Positions 9,039-20,397 of a stretch of DNA of 64,000 nucleotides are shown piece after piece (within the stretch, counting starts at the first letter, position 1; every line of letters begins with the position of its first letter). The stretch is from contig NZ_CP146614.1 of the NCBI RefSeq assembly GCF_037094685.1, positions 4,278,001 through 4,342,000 on the forward strand, read 5' to 3'. The notes under the pieces were generated by a model that was not told the origin of the DNA, searched no databases, and saw only the letters and a list, made by a program, of their open reading frames with translations. A program made the position numbers and the translations under genes. This DNA is from Massilia sp. METH4 (lineage in GTDB: Bacteria; Pseudomonadota; Gammaproteobacteria; Burkholderiales; Burkholderiaceae_D).

Positions 9039-9681
9039 TGCGATCACTTTCAGAAATGCACACTCACGCAAAGCGCGTATGTGCGGCCACTGGAGTGCTA
9101 CGAGTACCTGCCTGCAGTACGCGGGCTCCTGGCGGGCTCAGGTAACTCGGCCGGGGACCGCCAGCATCGATCACGAAATGCTGTAGCACTGCCGTGTTAG
9201 CGCTAACAATTTAGCTGTCGTTGGTAGGAGTGTCAATCTGTATATCGTGCAAGCCGATGGCCAGGCGCCTTTGTTGCTTCGGTGGTCCAGAGCCGCTCGC
9301 GGCTCACTCCCGATGGGGCAACCGCTGCGCTGCCCGCTGGTAAGCGCGTTGGCCGGGCATGCACGGCCGCGCGGTACAACGCGGCTGGCCTCTTGTCGAG
9401 ATGGCAGCAGTTGTTAGCAGTGCGTCTGACAAGGTGGGAAGTGCGAGTGTTGGTCACGCGGCCCGGGGATGACGCGACGCGGCTGCAGGCGGTCGCTGTG
9501 CCCGAGCCGTTCGCCACGCGCTGTCGAGGGCGGCAATGATGACGGCTCGACCATCGATTGGCATCATCTGTTGCGTCAGAACATCTACACGGTAATAGTA
9601 AAGACAATAAATCGATATTGATTGATCGCAATGTCGTACAGTCCCATCCGTGTTCCTTACGGATTTATTGCGGAAATCTTC
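9039..9681. other. Intergenic region between divergent glycosidase and chemoreceptor genes
   Basis: This stretch of about 640 bp holds no convincing gene. It contains the promoter side of the glycosidase gene with the operator at 9195-9208. The part from 9240 to 9560 is GC-rich with overlapping short frames on both strands, none of which has a recognisable domain or ribosome binding site. The last 70 bases before the chemoreceptor are AT-rich and probably carry its promoter, but no clear sigma-28 motif was seen. Confidence 0.5.
9195..9208. promoter_or_regulatory. LacI/GalR-family operator
   Basis: TGTTAGCGCTAACA is a perfect 14-nt palindrome with the central CG typical of LacI/GalR-family operators. 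It sits upstream of the GH35/DUF5597 gene on the minus strand, where sugar-responsive repression is expected. No LacI-family regulator gene is in the window, so the regulator must be encoded elsewhere. Confidence 0.75.
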
Positions 9682-11232
9682 ATGAAACATTGGACTATCG
9701 GCCAACGCCTCGCGCTGGCATTTGGCGTCGTATTGCTCGTCATGGCGGGCATTTCGCTATTCGCACTCAGCCGGCTGGCAGGCTTGAATGACAAGATCGT
9801 GCTGGTCGTTAACGACCGCTATACCAAGGTGCAGACGGTGACCGGAGCGCGCGTGAAAGTGAAGAATTCCTCGGCCAGCCTGCGCACGCTGCTGGCCATC
9901 ACCGATCCGGAGCGGGCCCGCCACGAACGCGAGGAGATTGCCGCCAACGACGCGGAAGCGTCGCGGCGCCTTGCGGACTTCGAGTCGCGCATCACGTCGC
10001 CGAAGGCACGGGAAGGCATGAAGAAGATGCACGCGGCAAAGCGGCAATACGAGGCCGACCGCGACCGGTATCTCGACCTGCTGGCCCGCGGCGAGCGGGA
10101 AGCGGCCACGGCGTTGCTGCTGGGCAGCCTGTCCGGCTCGCTTGTGGCCTACGAGGCCCAGCTGACCGGCATGGTCGACCTGGGCGGCGTACTGATGATG
10201 AAATCCGTGGATGAGGCGGAGGAAAGCTATCGCCACAGCCGCCTCCTGATCGCCGCGCTCTCGGTCGCCGGGCTGGCGCTGGCCGCCACGCTGGGTTACT
10301 GGATCAGCCAAGGCATCGCCGTTCCGGTGCGCCGCGCCGTCTCGGTCGCCGAGACCATCGCGGCCGGCAACCTGGCAGGCGACATTCGCAGCGACCGCCG
10401 GGACGAGACCGGGCAGCTGATCCAGGCACTGGGCACGATGAACACGGCGCTGGCAGGCATCGTGGCGGGCGTGCGCGCCAACGCCGACGCGATTGCCGGA
10501 GCCGCGTCGGAAATCGCCAGCGGCACGATGGACCTGTCCTCGCGCACCGAGGAGCAAGCCAGTTCGCTGGAGGAAACGGCTTCGTCGATGGAAGAGCTGA
10601 CCAGCGCGGTACGACAAAGCGCCGACACGGCGCACAGCGCGATGACGGTGGCGCAACGTGCCGCAGTGGTGGCGGAGAAGGGCGGCGCGGAGGTGGGCCA
10701 GGTAATGGACCGGATGGCCGCGATCAGCGAGGCTTCGCGGCGCATCGCCGACATCACAGGCGTGATCGACGGCATTGCATTCCAGACCAATATCCTGGCA
10801 CTGAACGCTGCCGTCGAAGCGGCGCGCGCCGGCGAGCAGGGCCGCGGGTTTGCGGTGGTGGCCAGCGAGGTGCGCAACCTGGCGCACCGCTCCGCCACCG
10901 CCGCGAAGGAAATCAAGGCGCTGATCGAGGATTCGTCCGCCAAGGTTGCTGCCGGCAGCGAGTACGCGCACCAGGCCGGCAAGACGATGGAGGACGTGCT
11001 GGCCGGAATCCGCCAGGTGGCCACGCTGATGCACGACATCGATTCTGCCAGCCACGAGCAGACCGTCGGCATCGAGCAGATCAACGGCGCCATTACCCAG
11101 ATGGACCATGTGACGCAGCAGAACGCCGCCCTGGTGGAGGAAGCGGCTGCCGCCGCTGAGGCGATGCGCCACCGTACCGACGAACTGCTGGCATCGGTGT
11201 CCGTGTTCGTTCTCGACGCCCGTGGCCGATAA
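9682..11232 (+). CDS. Methyl-accepting chemotaxis protein with 4-helix-bundle sensor
   Basis: This is an inner-membrane chemoreceptor of about 516 residues. The first membrane helix ([20 protein letters not shown]) is followed by a periplasmic, mostly helical region of about 150 residues of the 4HB_MCP type, then a second helix ([20 protein letters not shown]) and a HAMP domain. The signalling domain contains the invariant hairpin tip [30 protein letters not shown]. The ATG at 9682 is preferred over the upstream ATG at 9622 because the protein then begins [14 protein letters not shown], usual for this class. It lies directly before a porin and the cat/ben genes, so it may sense an aromatic acid or a ring-cleavage product; that is inference from position. 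Confidence 0.9.
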   Translation: MKHWTIGQRLALAFGVVLLVMAGISLFALSRLAGLNDKIVLVVNDRYTKVQTVTGARVKVKNSSASLRTLLAITDPERARHEREEIAANDAEASRRLADFESRITSPKAREGMKKMHAAKRQYEADRDRYLDLLARGEREAATALLLGSLSGSLVAYEAQLTGMVDLGGVLMMKSVDEAEESYRHSRLLIAALSVAGLALAATLGYWISQGIAVPVRRAVSVAETIAAGNLAGDIRSDRRDETGQLIQALGTMNTALAGIVAGVRANADAIAGAASEIASGTMDLSSRTEEQASSLEETASSMEELTSAVRQSADTAHSAMTVAQRAAVVAEKGGAEVGQVMDRMAAISEASRRIADITGVIDGIAFQTNILALNAAVEAARAGEQGRGFAVVASEVRNLAHRSATAAKEIKALIEDSSAKVAAGSEYAHQAGKTMEDVLAGIRQVATLMHDIDSASHEQTVGIEQINGAITQMDHVTQQNAALVEEAAAAAEAMRHRTDELLASVSVFVLDARGR

Positions 11233-11256
11233 AGACCAAGATAACGAGGAGACAAC

Positions 11257-12345
11257 ATGCAACACCCTATGAAGGCAGTGCTGGCGCTGGCTATGCTGGC
11301 TGCCGGCAGTGTGCAGGCACAGAGCAATGTGACGATCTACGGCATCCTCGACACCGCCGTGGCGCGCGTGACGAATACCAATGCCGATGGCGACGGCGTG
11401 ACAAAAATGCCGTCGCTGACGGGATCGCTGCCCTCGCGCATCGGTTTTCGCGGCAGCGAAGACCTGGGCGGCGGGTTGTCGGCCGTGTTCGCGCTGGAAG
11501 CCGGGATCGCACCGGACAGCGGCACCATGGGTCAGGGCAACCGGCTGTTCGGCCGCCAGGCCTGGGTAGGGCTGAAGGGCAAATGGGGCACGGTGAGCAT
11601 GGGCCGGCAACCCAACATGACGTTCTTCGCCACCCTGAAGTCGGATGTGCTGGGCCCGAACCTGTTCGCGATCGGCAGCATTGATCCCTACTTCCCGAAT
11701 GCCCGCAGCGACAATGCGATCGCCTACCTGGGCAACTTCGATGGCGTCGTCGCCGGTGCCACGTACAGCCTGGGTCGCGACGCTTCTGCGACCGGCGGCC
11801 CCGCAGCCACGGGGTGCGCCGGCGAGTCGGCTGCCGATCCGCAGGCATGCCGCCAGGCAACTGCGCTGCTGGGCTACGAAGTGAAAGGTTACGGCATCAA
11901 CGTGTCGCTCGATAGGCTGCGCGGCGGCGTCGGCGCAGCGAACGGGCTGACGTCGAGCAGGCACGACGACCGGCGCACGATGCTCAATGGCTACTACATG
12001 ATCGGTGCCACGAAGCTGGGCGGCGGCGCAATGCTGCGCAGGGCCCGTGCGGCAACAGGCACCGTGGAATCGAACCTGTATTACCTGGGGGCGAGCTATC
12101 CCATTACGCCAATGCTCACGTTCGACGCCCAGGCGGCACGTAAGGACGTGAAGGCCAGCGGGAACGATACGAGCATGCTCGTGGCGCGGCTCACGCATTT
12201 CCTGTCCACGCGCACGGCCGTGTATGGCGCGCTGGGGTGGATGAACAATCACGGTACCGCGGCAATCGCACTCGATGCGGGAGGCACGGCCGGTGCCGGC
12301 ATGGCGCAATCCGGGGCGATGGCCGGATTGCGCCATGTCTTTTGA
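11257..12345 (+). CDS. Outer-membrane porin (Porin_4 / OmpC-like)
   Basis: This 362-residue porin has a signal peptide ending GSVQA before QSNVTIYGILDTAVA, the standard start of Burkholderiales trimeric porins. It ends in a terminal phenylalanine (GLRHVF), the outer-membrane assembly signal. The motif LPSRIGFRGSEDLGGGLSAVFALE and the RLFGRQAWVGL strand are diagnostic. GAGGAGAC precedes the ATG. It is a close paralogue of the porin at 23982: the two share long stretches such as KSDVLGPNLF and YLGNFDGVV. Its position beside the benzoate genes suggests passage of aromatic acids across the outer membrane. Confidence 0.92.
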   Translation: MQHPMKAVLALAMLAAGSVQAQSNVTIYGILDTAVARVTNTNADGDGVTKMPSLTGSLPSRIGFRGSEDLGGGLSAVFALEAGIAPDSGTMGQGNRLFGRQAWVGLKGKWGTVSMGRQPNMTFFATLKSDVLGPNLFAIGSIDPYFPNARSDNAIAYLGNFDGVVAGATYSLGRDASATGGPAATGCAGESAADPQACRQATALLGYEVKGYGINVSLDRLRGGVGAANGLTSSRHDDRRTMLNGYYMIGATKLGGGAMLRRARAATGTVESNLYYLGASYPITPMLTFDAQAARKDVKASGNDTSMLVARLTHFLSTRTAVYGALGWMNNHGTAAIALDAGGTAGAGMAQSGAMAGLRHVF

Positions 12346-12702
12346 TGAAACGGATCAGTAAGCCTCGTTAGCTGGGGACCTCGTCGGCTCCGCGCAGCGA
12401 GGCAGGGAATCGCTTAGGCGTCATGGTCGGCAGTGCATCGCGGTGCAGGTTGACAGGGGCCGGCAGCGGCAACGTCGGCGACGGATTGCCCGCGTGGATT
12501 GAGTACCTGCCTGCGTTGAGCTGCCACGCAGAGGTGGAAGCCGAACTATCCAGCGGGCACGCATCGGGCGAATTTGTCCTTGCCTCGCTTTCGCCCGCGT
12601 TCTGAGATACCTTGGCAACGCTCTGTCAGCGCGCTTCCGGCACTGTGCACTGGCGAAAACACGTATCGATGCGCCACGTCGTAGCATGCGCATGCTTTGT
12701 CC
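12346..12702. other. Intergenic region, no gene recognised
   Basis: No protein family, RNA or clear terminator was recognised in this stretch downstream of the porin. Short frames exist on both strands but lack domain signatures. It borders the IS3 transposase relic and is probably decayed DNA. Confidence 0.45.
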
Positions 12703-12829
12703 GGTGGTATATGGCCGAGCGGTTACACCAAGCGGTGGTGGTTGAACCAGGAGACCAATTCCAACGTAGCCAGTTGGACCTCCCCACGTGTTTTCCAAGG
12801 GGCACGCCGATGGATCAGTTCAGCCTTGT
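12703..12829 (-). pseudogene. Relic of an IS3-family transposase (OrfB C-terminus)
   Basis: Read on the minus strand, this fragment gives ELIHRRAPWKTRGEVQLATL, then VSWFNHHRLV, a stop, and PLGHIPP. This is the well-known C-terminal end of IS3-group OrfB integrases, where intact copies continue through RLLEPIGHIPPAEAE. Here a TAA replaces the glutamate codon and similarity ends shortly after. About 40 codons remain, with no OrfA, no DDE residues and no terminal repeats. It is a dead remnant marking an old insertion beside the porin and the catR-cat-ben block. Confidence 0.75.
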
Positions 12830-13284
12830 GCGCGACAGGGCTTAGAAGCTGTTGGTGTGCAGCTCGAAGGCATCGTGCGAACGGATACCAGGAATGTAGA
12901 AGAGGAAGCTGCCCGACAGGTTGCACTGACGGTGCTGGAATTTTGGGCGGCATTCGCGATCGCAAGGGCCACCGTTGTCGGGGCGGGCCTGGGTGCCCCG
13001 TCCACCGAAGGTGCGTACGGCGCGCTGGCTCCGCAGATCGAACTTGGGGGGTGAGAACATCATGCAGCGCGGCGTCTGGCCGTCGTTGGAATATTCGCTC
13101 AGTAGCATTTCTCGTTGCGCCCCCAGCACGCCAGTTCGTGGGGCATAACGCTTTGCCAGGCGTCGGCAGGGCAGATGACGGGAAAGGGGTAAAGTCGGAT
13201 GACGGCATCAAGTACCTTGATGGCGGCGCGCTCGCATGCGCGGGCTGCGGAGGCGCCATCGAAGCTTGCGCGCTGTGAGATTGT
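12830..13284. other. Intergenic region, no gene recognised
   Basis: This is a stretch of about 450 bp between the transposase relic and the 3' end of catR. Overlapping short frames occur on both strands, but none shows a known domain, plausible start or conserved motif. It may be further decayed insertion DNA. Confidence 0.4.
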
Positions 13285-14199
13285 TCACAACGTCTCGGCA
13301 ACGTAGGCGATCTTCCGCTCGTCATAGATCTCGTAGATGATGGCCAGCATGTTCGCCAGTTCCTGCGAACGGTCCATCGCGCGGGCGCTGAAAATGATAG
13401 GCGAGACGGCTTGCCTGTCGTCGATTGGCTTGTAGGCCACGTCGGTCCTGACCATCCCCTGCAGGCTGTCCGGCACGATGGCGATCCCCTGGCCGGCACC
13501 CACCAGACCGATGGCAATCTGCAGTTCGCGCACTTCGGTCACCTGGCGCGGCACCAGCATCCGCTCGCGGAACGTGGCCAGCACCTGATCGGCGAAACTG
13601 GGCCTCGGTGCTTTCGGATAGACGATCAGCGGGTCGTCCATCAGCTCAGACATTCTCAGCGCACCTGGTGCACGGGTCAGCCGGTGTCCAACGGGAAGTG
13701 CGACGATCAGGGGTTCCTCGCGCAGGACGATGCGCCGGATCGCTGCATCGTCCCCCTTCAGCCGGCCGAAACCGACATCGATGCGGCCTTCCTTGAGTGC
13801 CTTCAGTTGTTCCACCGTGGTCATTTCGTGGAAGCTGATTTCCACGGAATGATGCCGCTCGCGAAAGCGCCGCACGATTTCCGGCAGCAGGCCATACAGC
13901 GTCGAGGCCACGAACCCGATCGACAGCTTGCGCTCGATGCTCCCTACGCGCCGTGTCATCGTCTTCAGGTCGGCCGCCTTGTCTAGCAATTCCTGAGCAT
14001 GCGCATGAAAGAAGTGCCCGGCCTCGGTTAACCGCACGGGCCGGCTGCCCTTGAACACGAGCTCAACACCTAGCTCTTCCTCGAGCTGCTGGATCTGCCG
14101 GCTCAGTGGCGGCTGAGCAATGTTTAGCCGCTCCGCTGCCCGAGTGAAGTTCCTTTCGTCTGCCAGCGTAACGAAGTAGCGAAGGTGGCGAAGCTCCAT
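13285..14199 (-). CDS. catR: LysR-type regulator CatR/CatM/BenM-like
   Basis: This 304-residue LysR regulator begins MELRHLRYFVTLADERNFTR, with the helix-turn-helix AAERLNIAQPPLSRQIQQLE that is nearly invariant in the CatR/CatM/BenM group. That group responds to cis,cis-muconate, and BenM also to benzoate. The ATG at 14199 is chosen because it matches the conserved N-terminus; 39 extra codons upstream would run through the operator. The gene is divergent from catB with about 100 bp between, the usual arrangement. Two sites of the CatM/BenM consensus lie in that gap, the first only five bases from this start, so autorepression as well as activation of catB is likely. Confidence 0.92.
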   Translation of the reverse strand: MELRHLRYFVTLADERNFTRAAERLNIAQPPLSRQIQQLEEELGVELVFKGSRPVRLTEAGHFFHAHAQELLDKAADLKTMTRRVGSIERKLSIGFVASTLYGLLPEIVRRFRERHHSVEISFHEMTTVEQLKALKEGRIDVGFGRLKGDDAAIRRIVLREEPLIVALPVGHRLTRAPGALRMSELMDDPLIVYPKAPRPSFADQVLATFRERMLVPRQVTEVRELQIAIGLVGAGQGIAIVPDSLQGMVRTDVAYKPIDDRQAVSPIIFSARAMDRSQELANMLAIIYEIYDERKIAYVAETL

Positions 14200-14203
14200 G
14201 TCT

Positions 14204-14240
14204 ATACCTGAAAAGTATCGAAAATATACCAATTCGGTGT
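14204..14240 (+). promoter_or_regulatory. Paired CatM/BenM-type operator sites for catR and catB
   Basis: Two dyads lie 22 bp apart, two helical turns. ATAC-N7-GTAT is at 14204-14218 and ATAC-N7-GTGT at 14226-14240. These match the published site 1 (ATAC-N7-GTAT) and site 2 (ATAC-N7-GTGT) of BenM/CatM-controlled promoters in Acinetobacter. They sit in the catR-catB divergent intergenic region. The binding partner CatR is inferred from gene position. Confidence 0.85.
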
Positions 14241-14302
14241 TGGACCCGAGGGTATTGGAGGAACTATTGTAACGATATTGTAGCGAACCATATCGAGAAA
14301 AT

Positions 14303-15412
14303 ATGATCTCCAACATCGAAACCTACCTCGTGGATGTGCCGACAATCCGCCCGCACAAATTGTCGGTGGCCACCATGAACACGCAGACGCTGGTCCTGGT
14401 GCGTATCCGCTGTGCCGACGGAATCGAAGGCTGGGGCGAGGCCACGACAATTGGTGGCTTGAACTACGGCGAAGAAAGCCCGGAAAGTGTCAAGACCAAT
14501 ATCGACACACATATTGCACCCCTGCTCATCGGTATCGAAGCGAGTGCGGTCGCCAAGGCGATGACCAAGGTGCGCAAGGTCATTCAGGGCAATCGCTTCG
14601 CCAAGTGCGCGATCGAAACAGCGCTGCTCGACGCCCAGGGCCGTCGTCTCGGCGTGCCGGTCAGCGAACTGCTGGGCGGCCGCGTGCGCGATTGGCTGCC
14701 GGTAGCGTGGACCCTGGCTTCCGGCGATACCACGAAGGATATCGCCGAGGCTGAAAAGATGCTGGAATTGCGCCGCCACCGGATCTTCAAGCTGAAGATC
14801 GGTTCCCGCAGCGTTGAAGAAGATGTAGCACATGTGTTGGGTATCAAGCGCGCGCTGGGCGACAGGGCCAGCGTGCGAGTCGACGTCAACCAGGCGTGGA
14901 GCGAACTCCAGTCGGTGCGCGGCATCGCCGCGCTGCAGGATGGCGGCATTGACCTGATCGAGCAGCCGGTGAGGTTCGACAATCGTGATGCGATGCGCCG
15001 TCTCGCGGCCCGCTTCGATGTGGCAATCATGGCTGACGAAGCACTGCACGGGCCGGTTGATGCGTGGAACATCGCCCGCAGCGAAGGCGCAGATGTGTTT
15101 GCCGTGAAGATAGCGCAGTCGGGCGGCCTGGTCCCGGCGCAGCAGGTGGCGGCCGTGGCACAACAGGCCGGAATCGGCCTGTATGGCGGCACGATGCTCG
15201 AAGGCGGCATTGGTACTGCGGCCACCGCGCAGCTGTGCGCCACATTTGCGGATCTGTCGTGGGATACCGAACTGTTCGGCCCATTGCTGCTCACCGAGGA
15301 AGTTCTGCGCGAACCGCTGGTGTACCGCGACTTCATGCTGGAAGTTCCGACCGGGCCGGGTCTTGGCGTCACCATCGACACCGACAAACTGCGCGCGATG
15401 GCGCGCAAATAA
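14303..15412 (+). CDS. catB: Muconate cycloisomerase
   Basis: This 369-residue enolase-superfamily enzyme converts cis,cis-muconate to (+)-muconolactone in the catechol branch of the 3-oxoadipate pathway. The K-x-K catalytic base motif is in FKLKIGS. The metal ligands are in RVDVNQAW, LIEQPV and IMADEAL, and the second catalytic lysine is in FAVKIAQSGG. The length and N-terminus (MISNIETYLVDVPTIRPHKL) are those of CatB. It is the first gene of a long co-directional run and is driven by the CatR-type operator region just upstream. Confidence 0.95.
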   Translation: MISNIETYLVDVPTIRPHKLSVATMNTQTLVLVRIRCADGIEGWGEATTIGGLNYGEESPESVKTNIDTHIAPLLIGIEASAVAKAMTKVRKVIQGNRFAKCAIETALLDAQGRRLGVPVSELLGGRVRDWLPVAWTLASGDTTKDIAEAEKMLELRRHRIFKLKIGSRSVEEDVAHVLGIKRALGDRASVRVDVNQAWSELQSVRGIAALQDGGIDLIEQPVRFDNRDAMRRLAARFDVAIMADEALHGPVDAWNIARSEGADVFAVKIAQSGGLVPAQQVAAVAQQAGIGLYGGTMLEGGIGTAATAQLCATFADLSWDTELFGPLLLTEEVLREPLVYRDFMLEVPTGPGLGVTIDTDKLRAMARK

Positions 15413-15435
15413 CGCAGAAACCGAGAGGAGAACCG

Positions 15436-15726
15436 ATGCTGTTCCACGTCCGTATGGATGTCCTGCTGCCGCCATCGATGCCGGCAGACCAGGCATCTGC
15501 CCTGAAAGCCGAAGAAAAGGCGCTGGCCCAGCGCCTTCAGGAAGAGGGTAAATGGCGCCACTTGTGGCGCATCGCCGGGCAGTACGCCAACGTAAGCATC
15601 TTCGATGTCGGCGGCAACGAAGAGCTGCATGCACTGTTGATGTCGCTGCCGCTGTTCCCGTACATGAAGATCGAAGTGACACCCTTGTGCCGGCATCCGT
15701 CCTCGATCCGTAACAACGACCTGTAA
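15436..15726 (+). CDS. catC: Muconolactone delta-isomerase
   Basis: This 96-residue protein begins MLFHVRMDVLLPPSMPADQ and ends in the conserved SIRNNDL tail. It includes EEGKWRHLWRIAGQYANVSIF, the signature of muconolactone isomerase (CatC). It moves the double bond of muconolactone to give 3-oxoadipate enol-lactone and acts as a decamer in known examples. The ATG at 15436 has a GAGAGGAGAAC ribosome binding site. It sits between catB and catA as in many Burkholderiales. Confidence 0.95.
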   Translation: MLFHVRMDVLLPPSMPADQASALKAEEKALAQRLQEEGKWRHLWRIAGQYANVSIFDVGGNEELHALLMSLPLFPYMKIEVTPLCRHPSSIRNNDL

Positions 15727-15753
15727 TCCACAACAAACCTGTAGGAGACAATC

Positions 15754-16674
15754 ATGACGCACCAAGAAATCGACCAACTGGTCAAAAGCTGGATCGTGGA
15801 TTCTGCCACCCGCCCCGCCAACCCGCGCGTGCAACAGATCGTGCTGCGCCTCACGAGCGATCTTTGCAAGGCCATTGAAGACCTCGATATCCAGCCGAAC
15901 GAATTCTGGAAGGGGCTCGAATACTTTTCCGCGGCGGGTGCCGCCAATGAACTCGGATTGCTCGCACCGGGGCTGGGTTTGGAGCGCTTCCTGGACATCC
16001 GCGCCGATGAGGCGGATGCGAAGGCCGGACTGGAAGGCGGCACGCCCCGTACCATCGAAGGTCCGCTGTATGTGGCTGGTGCGCCCGTAAGCCAGGGCTT
16101 TGCACGGCTCGACGACGGCACCGAAAGCGACCAGGCCGAAGTGCTGTTCATGCAGGGCACTGTGTATGGCGATGATGGGAAGGCGATTCCCGGTGCGCAG
16201 GTGGAAGTGTGGCATGCCAATCTGCTCGGCAACTATTCGCACTTCGACCAGACACAGTCGCCGTTCAATCTGCGCCGCACCATCATCGCGGACGAACAGG
16301 GCCGCTACCAGTTCCGCACCATCATGCCGAAGGGGTACGGTTGCCCGCCGGACGGAACAACGCAAAAGCTGCTCGACCTGCTTGGCCGCCACGGCCAGCG
16401 CCCGGCGCATATTCACTTCTTCATCAGTGCCGCTGGCTATCGCAAGCTGACCACGCAGATAAATATCGACGGCGACGAGTACCTGTGGGACGACTTCGCG
16501 TTCGCCAGCCGCGAGGGCCTGGTGCCGCCGTTGGTACGTGTGGAAGATCCGGCCGCCATCGCGGCCAAAGACCTGCAGAAACCGTTCGCAACGATCGAAT
16601 TCGACTTCCACCTGAACGCTGAAACCGCCGCCGCACCGGCAACCGAAGTCGAGCGCACCCGCGCCACTGCGTAA
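15754..16674 (+). CDS. catA: Catechol 1,2-dioxygenase
   Basis: This 306-residue intradiol dioxygenase cleaves catechol to cis,cis-muconate. The N-terminal helical linker used for dimer formation (residues 1-100) is present. The Fe(III) ligands are recognisable as the tyrosines in GPLYVAG and MPKGYGCP and the two histidines in RPAHIHFF. The length is usual for proteobacterial CatA. A GTAGGAGACA ribosome binding site precedes the ATG. The gene order catB-catC-catA leads directly into benA. Confidence 0.95.
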   Translation: MTHQEIDQLVKSWIVDSATRPANPRVQQIVLRLTSDLCKAIEDLDIQPNEFWKGLEYFSAAGAANELGLLAPGLGLERFLDIRADEADAKAGLEGGTPRTIEGPLYVAGAPVSQGFARLDDGTESDQAEVLFMQGTVYGDDGKAIPGAQVEVWHANLLGNYSHFDQTQSPFNLRRTIIADEQGRYQFRTIMPKGYGCPPDGTTQKLLDLLGRHGQRPAHIHFFISAAGYRKLTTQINIDGDEYLWDDFAFASREGLVPPLVRVEDPAAIAAKDLQKPFATIEFDFHLNAETAAAPATEVERTRATA

Positions 16675-16684
16675 GGAGCTTGTC

Positions 16685-18045
16685 ATGATTCCGATCTATC
16701 CCGCAAAGTCCTCTGTGGAAGGCCTCCTGATCGAAGACGAGGCGAAAGGGGACTACCGCCTGCACCGCAGCGCCTTCACGGACCCGGAACTGTTCGAGCT
16801 GGAGATGCAGCATATCTTCGAAGGCAACTGGATCTATCTCGCCCACGAAAGCCAGATTCCGAACAACAACGACTACTACACCACCCATATCGGCCGCCAG
16901 CCCGTGTTCATCGCGCGCAACAAGCAGGGCGAGCTGAATGCCTTCATCAACGCATGCAGCCACCGCGGTGCGCAGCTGTGTCGCCACAAGCGCGGTAACA
17001 AGGCGACCTATACCTGCCCGTTCCACGGCTGGACGTTTAACAACAACGGCAAGCTGTTGAAGGTGAAGGATCCGGAAGGTGCCGGCTATCCTGATTGCTT
17101 CAACAAGGAAGGCTCGCACGACCTGAAGAAGGTACCGAGATTCGCCAGCTATCGCGGCTTCCTGTTCGGCAGTATTAATCCGGATGTGCAGCCGTTGGAA
17201 ACCTTCCTCGGTGAAGCAGGGAAGATCATCGACATGATCGTCGACCAGTCCACCGATGGCCTGGAGGTGCTGCGCGGTTCGTCCACTTACACGTTCAACG
17301 GTAACTGGAAGCTGCAGGCCGAGAATGGCGCGGACGGCTATCACGTCTCCGCCGTGCACTGGAACTATGCGGCGACCACGAACCGCCGCAAGGAACCGCA
17401 GGCGCAGCCAGGTCGCGAGGACAAGATCCGGGCAATGGACGCGGGCAGCTGGGGCAAGCAGGGCGGCGGCTTCTACGCGTTTGAGAACGGCCATATGCTG
17501 CTATGGACGCAATGGGGCAATCCGCAGGACAGGCCGAACTATCCGCGGCAGGCCGAGTACGCGGAAAAATTCGGCGAGTCGACGGCACGTTGGATGATCG
17601 AACGATCGCGCAACCTGTGCCTGTACCCGAATGTGTACTTGATGGATCAGTTCGGATCGCAAATCCGCCTGCTGCGTCCGATCTCGGTAGACAAGACCGA
17701 GGTCACGATCTACTGCATCGCGCCGAAGGGCGAATCGGACGAGGCGCGCGCTCGCCGCATTCGCCAGTACGAGGACTTTTTCAACGTATCCGGGATGGCA
17801 ACGCCAGACGACCTGGAGGAGTTCCGTGCCTGTCAGACGGGCTACGCCGGAGCAGCCATGGAGTGGAACGACATGTGCCGCGGTGCGACGCACTGGATCA
17901 AGGGACCCGACGAGGCTGCAAAGGAAATTGGACTCCAACCAGTGATGTCCGGTGTGCGGACGGAGGACGAAGGGTTGTACACCGTGCAGCATCGCTACTG
18001 GCTGGACGTAATGCAGAAAGCGCTGAAAAACACGGAGGTTCAGCC

Positions 18046-18049
<4 letters not shown>
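16685..18049 (+). CDS. benA: Benzoate 1,2-dioxygenase, large (alpha) subunit
   Basis: This 454-residue ring-hydroxylating dioxygenase alpha subunit has a Rieske [2Fe-2S] motif, [11 protein letters not shown] followed by CPFHGW (C-x-H...C-x2-H), near residues 95-117. A catalytic iron-site region [17 protein letters not shown] follows. With BenB and BenC it converts benzoate to the cis-1,2-diol carboxylate. The length and the N-terminus with [20 protein letters not shown] are typical of BenA. It starts 10 bp after catA behind AAGGAG and overlaps benB by four bases. Confidence 0.95.
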
Positions 18050-19595
<1,546 letters not shown>

Positions 19596-19596
19596 G

Positions 19597-20397
19597 ATGA
19601 CACTGGAACCGAACAATACGCGTGAGCGTTTTCGCGGCAAGGTAATGATCGTCACCGGTGCCGCACAGGGGATTGGCCGCGGTGTCGCCCTGGCGGCTGC
19701 GCGCGAAGGGGCGCAACTTGTCCTGGCTGATCGTGCCGATCTCGTGAAACATGTCGCTGCCGAATGCATCGATCTGAAAGCCCAAGTCTCGGTGGTGCAG
19801 TCCGACTTGGAAACCTATGCGGGAGCCGTTTCCGTCATCGATACGGCATTGGCCGACTTCGGCCGGATCGATGTGCTGGTCAACAATGTCGGGGGCACGA
19901 TCTGGGCCAAGCCTTATGAGGAATACGAGGAAGAGCAGATCCTCGCCGAGATCCGGCGCTCGCTATTTCCTACGCTCTGGTGCTGCCGCGCCGTACTGCC
20001 GGCAATGATCGAACGAGGTAGTGGCGCAATCGTCAATATTTCGTCGATCGCCACGCGCGGGATTTATCGCATTCCGTACTCGGCCGCCAAGGGTGGCGTC
20101 AATGCACTGACCGCCAGCCTTGCGCTGGAACATGCGCAGCACGGTATTCGCGTCAATGCCGTGGCCACGGGGGGCACCGAGGCCCCGCCGCGCGTGGTGC
20201 CGCGAAATCCCAAGCCGTTGACGCCGCAAGAGCAGGTGTGGTACCAGGGCATCGTCGACCAGACCCTCGCAAGCAGCGCGATGCACCGCTACGGCACAAT
20301 CGACGAGCAGGTAGGTGCAATTCTGTTCCTCGCCTCCGACGAAGCGTCGTACATCACCGGCAGCGTGCTGCCGGTAGGCGGCGGAGACCAGGGATGA
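19597..20397 (+). CDS. benD: Benzoate diol dehydrogenase (1,6-dihydroxycyclohexa-2,4-diene-1-carboxylate dehydrogenase)
   Basis: This 266-residue short-chain dehydrogenase has the cofactor motif TGAAQGIGRG near residue 19, the NNVG element, and a catalytic tyrosine and lysine in PYSAAKGG. It oxidises and decarboxylates the benzoate cis-diol to catechol. The ATG at 19597 is one base after the benC stop; the open frame extends to an upstream GTG inside benC that is less likely. It overlaps catD by four bases, so ring activation and lactone hydrolysis are translated as a coupled block. Confidence 0.93.
   Translation: MTLEPNNTRERFRGKVMIVTGAAQGIGRGVALAAAREGAQLVLADRADLVKHVAAECIDLKAQVSVVQSDLETYAGAVSVIDTALADFGRIDVLVNNVGGTIWAKPYEEYEEEQILAEIRRSLFPTLWCCRAVLPAMIERGSGAIVNISSIATRGIYRIPYSAAKGGVNALTASLALEHAQHGIRVNAVATGGTEAPPRVVPRNPKPLTPQEQVWYQGIVDQTLASSAMHRYGTIDEQVGAILFLASDEASYITGSVLPVGGGDQG

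Noticed and set aside
9757..12336. 859-codon open frame on the minus strand across the chemoreceptor and porin genes
   Set aside because: It is antisense to two well-identified proteins and is low in hydrophobic domain structure; it results from GC-rich codon bias.
12702..12730. Sequence resembling the 5' part of a leucine or serine tRNA (ATGGCCGAGCGGTTACACC)
   Set aside because: No anticodon arm or TTCGA-type T-loop follows, and the same bases are explained on the other strand as an IS3 transposase end.
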